Part shown: positions 45,232 to 52,645 of the stretch, in pieces
How the letters are laid out: each line of letters opens with the position of its first letter
Position numbering within the stretch: position 1 is the stretch's first letter
NCBI GenBank assembly: GCA_041390305.1
Contig: JAWKQE010000002.1
Location: forward strand, 186,001 to 250,000
DNA: 64,000 nt
Reading direction: 5' to 3'
Source of the DNA: JACKCR01 sp041390305
GTDB taxonomy: Bacteria > Eisenbacteria > RBG-16-71-46 > CAIMUX01
Program-made: the position numbers and the translations under genes
Notes under the pieces: model-generated
Told to the model about the DNA's origin: nothing
What the model saw: the letters and a program-made list of their open reading frames with translations, nothing else
Databases searched by the model: none

Positions 45232-48159
45232 TCAACGCACCCGCACGACCTGTCCGTTGTGGAACTCGCCCCCGGCTGCGGCGCGCCAGAGGTAGACGCC
45301 GTTGCCGACGGCGTTGCCGTGATCGTCGCGGCCGTCCCAGACGAACTCGAACGTGCCGTTTCCGGTAGCTACGCCCTCCACCCGTCGGACCAGAGCGCCA
45401 GAGACATCGAAGAATTCGCAGGTCCCCGCCTGGGCGCCGTCGCTGGCGAGACGGATCGTGCACGCGCCGGTCATGGGGTTGGGTCCTGCGAAGAGGAGAC
45501 GCGAGGTCTGGTTCGGGTTCTCACCGACGCTCGCCGGGTAGTTCCCGGTGTCGAGGGCGATGTCGTCGACGTACCAGCCGATCCCGATGTCCGTGTAGTT
45601 GGTCTTGAAGTAGAAGCGGAACTGGAACGGCCCACCCGCGAACTCGTCGAGCTCGAAGACTGCCGGGCGCCAGGAGGTCTCGATGCCGTTGTAGCCCGGG
45701 CCGTAGATGAGGATGGTGATGTTTTCGTCGGGGTAGCCGCCGACCGGGGTCACCACCACCCACTTGTTCTGGTCCGCGTCCCACACTTGGAGCTGACCGC
45801 CATCGTCGCCGACGATCCACATCCAGTGGTGGAAGCTGAGCGTGAGTTCGGTTGCACCCGAGAGGTCATAGACCGGTGAGGTGAGGATCGAAGTGGTGAG
45901 GTTGTCGTAGGCGCCCGTGAGATCGGTTCCCCACACCTTGGTCCCGGAGAACGGTATCGGACGATTCGGACCGCCGGGAAAGGTCGGTGTGCCCCATTGC
46001 CACTCACCCGTGGCCGTGAACCCTCCGTTCGTCGACTCCAAGGTCTCGGCGTCGGGCAGCACTGGATTCCATGTCGTCGTGTTGCCGCTCGTGACCTCCA
46101 GGGTCTTGGCCGCGGCGCCTTTCGTCGGGACGTCGGAGACGAAGAGGGTGTAGGCCGGATTCTCCGGGAGATCTTCGAGCACGTACTGGCCGGCGCCGTC
46201 GGTGAACACTGCGGCGACGGGTGAGTCGTGGAGCTCGACCTTGGCGTCCGCGATCGGGCTCCCGTGAGCGTCCCGCACCGTGCCGCTGAGGTCGCCGGTG
46301 GGGATGCGGAAGACCTCGAGGGTCACGGCGTGGTCTCCCTCGTGTTCCACGGAGTAGGGTACGTCTGTGCTCGCGTAGTAGAACGTCGCGGGTACGTGGA
46401 ACGTGAGGTCGCCGGCACTCAGTTGCAGTGCGGCCTGGCCGTCCGGGCCGGTCTTGGCGATACGGCCCGTTTCCGCGATCTCCACGATCCAGTCGGCGAG
46501 GAGTTCCTGGGTGTCGCCGTCCCGGACCGTGACGACGACGTCGCCGAAGCCGCGGAGCAGACGCTCGCGTGCCGCCACGAGGTTGGGTCGCGGACCGATG
46601 AGGCGCGCGCCGTTCTGAGGCGTACCGCTCGCCCGCAGGATCTCCTCGACGAGCGGGGGTGTGATCGCTTCGCCGAACGTGGCGATCGCCTGCCCCTGTA
46701 GTGAGGCGACGCAGCCGGCGATGCACGGTGTGGCGCTGGAGGTGCCGTTGAATCCCGCGGTGTAGTAGGTGGTCGGGTCGCTTCCGTAGAGGTCTCCGCA
46801 GCAGGTCGTGACCACCGATGAGCCCCAGCCCTGGAGGCTCACGCGCGAGCCATAGTTGCTGAAGCCTTCTGCATCGAGGCCGTTGGGAGTGCCCGCGCCG
46901 ATGATGAGTCCTCCGCTGTCACGGACGCGTCGATCGAAGGCGCCGTCGTAGAGGGGATCGTCGAGATCCAATGCGCTGTTCCCGGCCGCCTGGCAGCCGG
47001 TGATCCCGAGCGCAGAGACGGTCTGAACGGCGGCGAAGCAGTCGGGCCACCACTCGGTCGGCATCCAGCCGAGCGGGCCGCCCACCTGGATCGACATCGT
47101 GTAGACGCCGCCCGGCCCGAGGACGGTGGCGGTGCGGAGAATGTCGGCTGCGATGTCGCCGAGGTGAATCGAACCGAGCTCGGCCTCGCCGGCGATACCG
47201 CTCACCCCGTAGCCGTTGTGCCGTCCACCGAAGATGCCGAGTGTAGCCGTGCCGTGATCGCTCGGCCCCTGGTCGTTGTAGGTGTAGAAGGGCGCGGGGA
47301 GATCTTCGTGGTCCCACTGCCAGCCCCACTCCATGCCGATGATCTGGACGCCCTGACCGAGACCGCCCGGGAACGCCCACACCGAATCGGCCCAGAACCC
47401 CACGGGCGGTGCGTAGAGATAGCCCTGGAGGTTCGAGAAGTCGGGCGTCGTGCCGGCACCTGCGTCACGGCTGAAGAGGTTGCCAACGGTGTCTGCGTGC
47501 TCGGCGGGCGTCGTGCTGGCCCCCGTACCACGGCCGGATGACTGCGCGGGCGCGAACGACGACGCCGCGGTCGTCCGATCCGTTGCCGGGATACTCGCGA
47601 CCTCTCCCTGCGCCAAGCCCCAAGCCTCCACGACGCCGGGAGCAGAGTTGAGCTGTGCGAGCAGGTCCGCGAGACGAGTCTGCGCTTCGGACTCGGACGG
47701 AGCGGGCGGAAGGATGACGAGCGCGAAGAGGTTGAGGTCCGGCAGGCGGCCGAGCGTGCGGGCTTCGCCGCGGGCGCGCAGGTCGTCGAGCGCCGCCTCG
47801 CCGAGATCGAAGCGCGGGGCGAGGACGGCGCCGGGAATGGACGAGACGACGTCCTGGACCGCGCGGAGGTCGGCGTCCTGGCCGGAGCTGCCGAGAGAAA
47901 CCAGCCGGCCGTTCCGGACTCGCGCGCCAGTCTCCGGAGCGAAGCGGACGCCGATGCGATCGAGTTCGACGCCGACCGTCCGGGTGCAGTAGTCCGGGAC
48001 GGAGGCACGTGCGTGCGCGCGGTCGACGGAGCCCGCCGGAGGATCGAGTGTCGTCGCGCTGGCGGCGCCGAGGAGTGGGCCGGCCAGGGGGGCGGCGAGG
48101 AGCGTTGCGAGCAGGGCTAGGGCGAGGGATCGGAGTGCACGGACGGAACGACGGCTCAC
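45232..48159 (-). CDS. Secreted subtilisin-like (S8) serine peptidase with altered Asp site
   Basis: The product is 975 aa from the GTG at 48159, chosen for GGAAGGAG 7 nt upstream and a clear signal peptide (LALALLATLLAAPLAGPLLG). Pro-region about 60-195, then a Ser/Thr-rich linker. Peptidase domain about 250-530: His302 in SDHGTATLGIFGG, oxyanion Asn394 in CQAAGNSALD, nucleophile Ser474 in FNGTSSATP. Where related S8 proteins have Asp nine residues before HEDL's His, this one has Gly275 (IIGMEWGWQWDHEDLP); Glu277 is close. A carboxypeptidase-regulatory-like unit (DLSGTVRDAHGSPIADAKVE) follows at about 615-690, then a jelly-roll, then the FlgD-Ig module (NPMTGACTIRL, NGVYLWRAAAGG). Extracellular. 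Confidence 0.85.
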   Translation of the reverse strand: MSRRSVRALRSLALALLATLLAAPLAGPLLGAASATTLDPPAGSVDRAHARASVPDYCTRTVGVELDRIGVRFAPETGARVRNGRLVSLGSSGQDADLRAVQDVVSSIPGAVLAPRFDLGEAALDDLRARGEARTLGRLPDLNLFALVILPPAPSESEAQTRLADLLAQLNSAPGVVEAWGLAQGEVASIPATDRTTAASSFAPAQSSGRGTGASTTPAEHADTVGNLFSRDAGAGTTPDFSNLQGYLYAPPVGFWADSVWAFPGGLGQGVQIIGMEWGWQWDHEDLPAPFYTYNDQGPSDHGTATLGIFGGRHNGYGVSGIAGEAELGSIHLGDIAADILRTATVLGPGGVYTMSIQVGGPLGWMPTEWWPDCFAAVQTVSALGITGCQAAGNSALDLDDPLYDGAFDRRVRDSGGLIIGAGTPNGLDAEGFSNYGSRVSLQGWGSSVVTTCCGDLYGSDPTTYYTAGFNGTSSATPCIAGCVASLQGQAIATFGEAITPPLVEEILRASGTPQNGARLIGPRPNLVAARERLLRGFGDVVVTVRDGDTQELLADWIVEIAETGRIAKTGPDGQAALQLSAGDLTFHVPATFYYASTDVPYSVEHEGDHAVTLEVFRIPTGDLSGTVRDAHGSPIADAKVELHDSPVAAVFTDGAGQYVLEDLPENPAYTLFVSDVPTKGAAAKTLEVTSGNTTTWNPVLPDAETLESTNGGFTATGEWQWGTPTFPGGPNRPIPFSGTKVWGTDLTGAYDNLTTSILTSPVYDLSGATELTLSFHHWMWIVGDDGGQLQVWDADQNKWVVVTPVGGYPDENITILIYGPGYNGIETSWRPAVFELDEFAGGPFQFRFYFKTNYTDIGIGWYVDDIALDTGNYPASVGENPNQTSRLLFAGPNPMTGACTIRLASDGAQAGTCEFFDVSGALVRRVEGVATGNGTFEFVWDGRDDHGNAVGNGVYLWRAAAGGEFHNGQVVRVR

Positions 48160-48273
48160 GAAGGGACTCCTTCCGGCGGGGTGGGTAGGTCGTGTCCGGA
48201 AGAGTCTACCACGGGGGAGGCGTCTCACGAGGGAGCGGGGACCGGGGAGTGCGCCCCTTGGTTGGATTCATGC

Positions 48274-48320
48274 GCTTCCTTCCGTCGCGGCGCTCATGAC
48301 GCCCCGCGACGGAAGGAAGC
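48274..48320 (-). terminator. Long perfect hairpin, terminator of the small lipoprotein gene
   Basis: GCTTCCTTCCGTCGCGG (48274-48290) and its exact complement (48304-48320) form a 17-bp perfect stem with a 13-nt loop, starting 6 nt after the lipoprotein stop (48326-48328) in the direction of transcription. There is no T-run. Confidence 0.7.
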
Positions 48321-48325
48321 CATCC

Positions 48326-48820
48326 CTAGAGCCTGAATCCCCAGTGCCCATCGTCCATGCGGTACAGCACGAACGCGACCCCACGGTCATCGCTGAAGAC
48401 GGCACGGTCGCCTTCGATCACGGGCTCGACCACGTCGGCCCGTTCGAGGGACGCGAGCACTCGGCTGGACCATTGGGATCGGAACCGATAGATGAGGTCC
48501 TGCCGTTGCTTGTCCGTCCGGAGTTTGTCGGACTCCGCATAGAACTCGACGTAGGCGTCCCAGTTTTCTGCCCGGGCGCACGTCAGCATCCGGTGCACGA
48601 CGGTTTGGGCGTCGGGGATGCCGGCGGTTCGAATCCGCTGTGACGCGGTCCTCGCGGCGTCGGTCACTGCCTCGCGCGCGTTGTCGGCTTCGGAGCAGGC
48701 GGTGAGGGAAGGCGAGGTCACGAGGACGCACCCGACCCCGATTGCCAAGCTGTACTCCTGCAGGCGCCGGACGATCCGCCCGACCATGCCGTGTCTGCGC
48801 GCGCTCGCTTGCTGGCTCAC
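48326..48820 (-). CDS. Small lipoprotein of unknown function
   Basis: The product is 164 aa from the GTG at 48820, selected because GGAGGA lies 8 nt upstream. An alternative ATG is at 48787. The signal ends in a lipobox (PSLTAC, Cys near 41). The mature part is helical then strand-rich (AQTVVHRMLTCARAENWDAY, VEPVIEGDRAVFSDDRGVAF, final RMDDGHWGFRL), like a small SnoaL/NTF2-type fold that ends with a tryptophan-containing strand. A periplasmic binding role is possible. It is divergent from the FG-GAP gene. Confidence 0.7.
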   Translation of the reverse strand: MSQQASARRHGMVGRIVRRLQEYSLAIGVGCVLVTSPSLTACSEADNAREAVTDAARTASQRIRTAGIPDAQTVVHRMLTCARAENWDAYVEFYAESDKLRTDKQRQDLIYRFRSQWSSRVLASLERADVVEPVIEGDRAVFSDDRGVAFVLYRMDDGHWGFRL

Positions 48821-49104
48821 GATCGTATTCCTCCGGAATCGGGTCAAAACCGCCCAATTGCGGGGTTTCCTGCATCTGAGGGGAGTTCGCTCTAGAGATC
48901 GTCCGAGTTTGTGACCGTCTCCACGGTCTCCTTTCGGCCGGCTCGAACGGACTGTGCGGAGGCGGGTTAGACTGGCGCCTCCGTCCGCACCCATGGGTGC
49001 GCCGCCCCGCCTGGAGAGTGAACGAACCCCCGTGCGCTTTCGGCCCCTCCCGGCATTGCCTCCGTGGAGACCACTCACGTTCACGGCGCCAGGAGGACAG
49101 ACCG

Positions 49105-52100
49105 ATGCCCCGCTGCAGGCTCTCGACCAACCACTCGACGAATCCCGGGAGGCGCTTCCGGCTCGCCGATCTTCGGCCCACCAGACGCTTCGGGCCGTGG
49201 CCTTCCGGGCGTATCGGACCGCTGCCCACCGGACGCATCGAACCTCGGCGCGCGGGAGTCTTCGCTCCGCTCCTCGCCGGACTCCTCCTGCTCGTCGGCC
49301 TCGCCGTCTTCGCGCCCCGCACCGTGCTCGCGTTTCCACCTGCGGCCCCGGACTGGGTCGTGGCCGAGGGGGACGACTTCGACAACTTCGCCAACGACGT
49401 GAACACCGCGGGAGACGTCAACGGGGACGGCTACAGCGACGTTCTCATCAGTTGTCCTGGACTGGGCGGGGATCTGGGCGCGGCGTTCGTCTACTGCGGG
49501 GGCCCGAACGGACTCGGCACGGAGGCGTGTTGGGTCAGCAACGGCACCCAGCCCGGACGGCAGTACTCCCACCAGTCGTTCCCCGCGGGAGACGTGAACG
49601 GAGACGGCTACGACGACGTCATCGTCGGCTCACGGGGCTACAGCTTCATCGAGCCGTCGAACACTCTCGAAGGGCTGGTCGAGGTCTTCTACGGCTCATC
49701 TTCGGGGCTCAGCGCAACCGCGGACTGGCAGGTCCAGGGCGAGATTCCGGACATGGAGCTCGGCACGTACGTTTCCGCGGCCGGAGACGTGAACGGGGAC
49801 GGCTACGACGACATCCTGGTGTCTGCGACCCCGAGTGGCGGGTTGGTACGCCTCTATCTCGGTTCGGCGGGCGGGCTCGAGACGAACTACGCCTGGACAG
49901 TCTCCGGCTTCGGTTCGGTCACCGCTGCGGTGGGAGACGTCAACGCGGATGGCTTCGACGACATCACGGTCAGTTCCGCATCATTGGCTCGTGTTCGTCT
50001 GTTCCTCGGTTCGCCGACCGGCCCGTCGACGAGTGTGAACTGGACGGGCACGGGGACGTCGGGCTCCTGGTACGGCGGTTCCGTTGCGCCGGCCGGAGAC
50101 GTGAACGGGGACGGCCACGCGGACTTCGTCGTCGGCGCTCCGATCTGGGGCAGCAACGACACGGGCCGAGCCTATCTCTACTACGGAGGCCCGAGTGGGG
50201 TCGACTTCGGGATCGACTTCGCGCCGAACATCCTGCCGATCGGCGCCGAGTTTTCGCAGGACCTCCAGTGTGCGGGCGACGTCAACGCCGACGGCTACTC
50301 CGACGTCATCATCGGCGCCCACATGTTCAATGGCGCTGAACCGGCCGGGGGACGGGCCTACCTCTACCTCGGCGGCCCCGCCGGGCTGGACACGGGGTTC
50401 ATCTGGGCCTTCGACGGGTACACATCGAACGGCTATCTCGGCCGTGCAGTCTCGGGCGCCGGCGACGTCAACGGGGACGGCTACAGCGACCTCATCGTGG
50501 GCGCTCCGGGTGCAACGCTCGACTTCTTCCATCAGGGCGTGGCCTACGCGTTCTACGGCACGAACTCAGGGCTCAGCGAAGATGCGGTCGCCATCCGCGT
50601 CCTCGGTCAGGAGGACGCAGGACTCGGCGGATGCGTGGCCTATGCCGGCGACCTGAACGGAGACGGCTACGGAGACGTCGTGGCGGGCGCGCCGACCTAC
50701 GACGGAAGCTTCGCGGACGAGGGGACGCTGCTCGTCTTCCACGGTACCCCTTCCGGCGGCGAGATCATCGACTACAGCGCGCAGCGCTACGGCAGCCAGG
50801 CCAGCGAGTACTTCGGCGCTTCCGCCGAACGCGCTGGGGACGTCAACGGTGACGGCTACGACGATCTCCTCACCGGCGCGATCCTCCACGACGGGACCTA
50901 CGTCGATGGTGGCGTCGCCTACCTCTACTACGGCTCTGCGACGGGGATCCCCACGTATCCCGGATGGACTATGGAGGGCGAGGCGGCGACCAGCTACTAC
51001 GGCTACACGTTGGCGGGCGCCGGTGACGTCAACGGCGACGGCTACGCCGATGTTCTCATCGGCGCTCTCGCCTACACGAACACGCTGACCAACCAGGGCG
51101 CTGCGTACCTCTACTACGGATCGGAAACTGGCCTCTCGACGACGCCCGGGTGGAAGGTCGAGGGAACCACCGCGAGTGAGCTGCTCGGCGCGGACGTCGC
51201 CGGCGTCGGCGACCTCAACGGCGATGGGTTCAGCGACATCGCGATCGGAGCGTCCAACTACACCGGAAACCTCGCCGGCGAAGGCGCGGTCTTCGTCTAC
51301 TACGGTTCCGTGGACGGACCCGCCCTGACACCCGACTGGACGCTGCTCGGGAGGCAGGCGGATTGCCGGATGTTCGACTCCTGCGCGGCGGGAGACGTCG
51401 ATGGGGACGGCTACGACGACCTCCTCGTCGCCACGGCCTTCTACGACGCGATCCTGTCTCAGGAGGGGCGCGTCGAGTGCTTCCACGGATCTCCGACTGG
51501 ATTGGGCACCACTGCGGATTGGACCATCCTGGGCACGCGTCAGGGAGGAGGCTGGCTCGGCCGTTCCATCTCGACCGCGGGCGACGTGAATCGGGACGGG
51601 TATGCCGACGTCGTCATCGGTGAGGAGAACTACGACGGGACGTTCACGTTCGAAGGCGCCGCCTACATCTACCACGGGGGTCCGAACGGACTCACGTTCG
51701 GTTCTCTCCACAGCAGCGGACAGGCGGATCCAGGGTTCGGCGCGTCCGTTTCCACCGCCGGTGACCTCAACGGAGATGGATTCGCGGACGTCGTCGTCGG
51801 AGCTCCGGAGTACGACTACTCGGCCAACGATGCGGGCGCGATCTTCGCCTACCTGGGAAACGCCGAGGCCGGGGAGGGTGCGCTCGACATCCGGCCGCAG
51901 CAGAAGACGACAAGCGGGAACGTGATCTCCTGGCGGGGCATGTCCGACTCACCCACGCAGTTCGACCTCGCCATCCACGGACGGTCCCCCGCCGGACGCC
52001 AGCGTGTGCGGGCGGAGTGGCAGGTGGCCGAGATCGGAACCGCGCTGGAGGGCCAGCCGATCGCGACGGGCAGCTGGAATGACACCGGAGTGCCGACGGT

Positions 52101-52584
52101 GGAGCTCGGAAGTGTGGCCGCGATCGAAGAACCGGTCAGTGGCCTCTCTCCGGAGACGGTCTACCACTGGCGCGTCCGTACCCGTACGCGCTCGCTCTAC
52201 GCGCCCTATACACGCTGGGCGTCGATCGCACCCACCGGCGGCTCCATGGCGCATCTGCGAACGGCGGGAGGTGTCAGTTCGGCCCCCGATCACGCCGAGG
52301 TGAGCGTCGGGGCGAGCATCGATCTCGTGTCTCCCAACCCGATGACGACCAACACGACCATCGCGTTCCGCACGATGACTCCCGGTCGGGTCACGGTCTC
52401 CGTGTACGACGTGGGCGGCCGACGGATCGCCCGACTCTTCGACGGCGTGCGGGGACCGGGAGTCCATCAGATCGATTGGGACGCCACGAACGGGGGAGGC
52501 GACATGGTGCCGACCGGCCTCTATCTCGTCAGGCTCCGCACGGACCGAGGCGTGGCGACGCGGAAGGTGTGGGTGACGAAGTAA
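49105..52584 (+). CDS. Secreted FG-GAP double beta-propeller protein with FlgD-like C-terminus
   Basis: The product is 1159 aa from the ATG at 49105, with AGGAGG upstream. A long n-region leads to the hydrophobic core PLLAGLLLLVGLAVF, cut near VLAFP. There are fourteen FG-GAP/integrin-alpha-like repeats, each with a Ca2+-binding loop of the form GDVNGDGYSDVLI: variants GDVNADGFDDI, GDLNGDGFSDI, GDVDGDGYDDL. Fourteen repeats suit two seven-bladed propellers in tandem. A fibronectin-III-like segment follows (about 905-1050), then the FlgD-Ig module (VSPNPMTTNTTIAFRT, VYDVGGRRIARL, PTGLYLVRLRT). Such proteins act in surface adhesion or protein binding (family knowledge). Ca2+ dependence is expected from the loops. 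Confidence 0.9.
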   Translation: MPRCRLSTNHSTNPGRRFRLADLRPTRRFGPWPSGRIGPLPTGRIEPRRAGVFAPLLAGLLLLVGLAVFAPRTVLAFPPAAPDWVVAEGDDFDNFANDVNTAGDVNGDGYSDVLISCPGLGGDLGAAFVYCGGPNGLGTEACWVSNGTQPGRQYSHQSFPAGDVNGDGYDDVIVGSRGYSFIEPSNTLEGLVEVFYGSSSGLSATADWQVQGEIPDMELGTYVSAAGDVNGDGYDDILVSATPSGGLVRLYLGSAGGLETNYAWTVSGFGSVTAAVGDVNADGFDDITVSSASLARVRLFLGSPTGPSTSVNWTGTGTSGSWYGGSVAPAGDVNGDGHADFVVGAPIWGSNDTGRAYLYYGGPSGVDFGIDFAPNILPIGAEFSQDLQCAGDVNADGYSDVIIGAHMFNGAEPAGGRAYLYLGGPAGLDTGFIWAFDGYTSNGYLGRAVSGAGDVNGDGYSDLIVGAPGATLDFFHQGVAYAFYGTNSGLSEDAVAIRVLGQEDAGLGGCVAYAGDLNGDGYGDVVAGAPTYDGSFADEGTLLVFHGTPSGGEIIDYSAQRYGSQASEYFGASAERAGDVNGDGYDDLLTGAILHDGTYVDGGVAYLYYGSATGIPTYPGWTMEGEAATSYYGYTLAGAGDVNGDGYADVLIGALAYTNTLTNQGAAYLYYGSETGLSTTPGWKVEGTTASELLGADVAGVGDLNGDGFSDIAIGASNYTGNLAGEGAVFVYYGSVDGPALTPDWTLLGRQADCRMFDSCAAGDVDGDGYDDLLVATAFYDAILSQEGRVECFHGSPTGLGTTADWTILGTRQGGGWLGRSISTAGDVNRDGYADVVIGEENYDGTFTFEGAAYIYHGGPNGLTFGSLHSSGQADPGFGASVSTAGDLNGDGFADVVVGAPEYDYSANDAGAIFAYLGNAEAGEGALDIRPQQKTTSGNVISWRGMSDSPTQFDLAIHGRSPAGRQRVRAEWQVAEIGTALEGQPIATGSWNDTGVPTVELGSVAAIEEPVSGLSPETVYHWRVRTRTRSLYAPYTRWASIAPTGGSMAHLRTAGGVSSAPDHAEVSVGASIDLVSPNPMTTNTTIAFRTMTPGRVTVSVYDVGGRRIARLFDGVRGPGVHQIDWDATNGGGDMVPTGLYLVRLRTDRGVATRKVWVTK

Positions 52585-52645
52585 GGAGGAGCAAACCCGA
52601 TGGGTTCGTTCCGGAGGTAGCTCCAGGCCACCCTCTTCGAATCCG

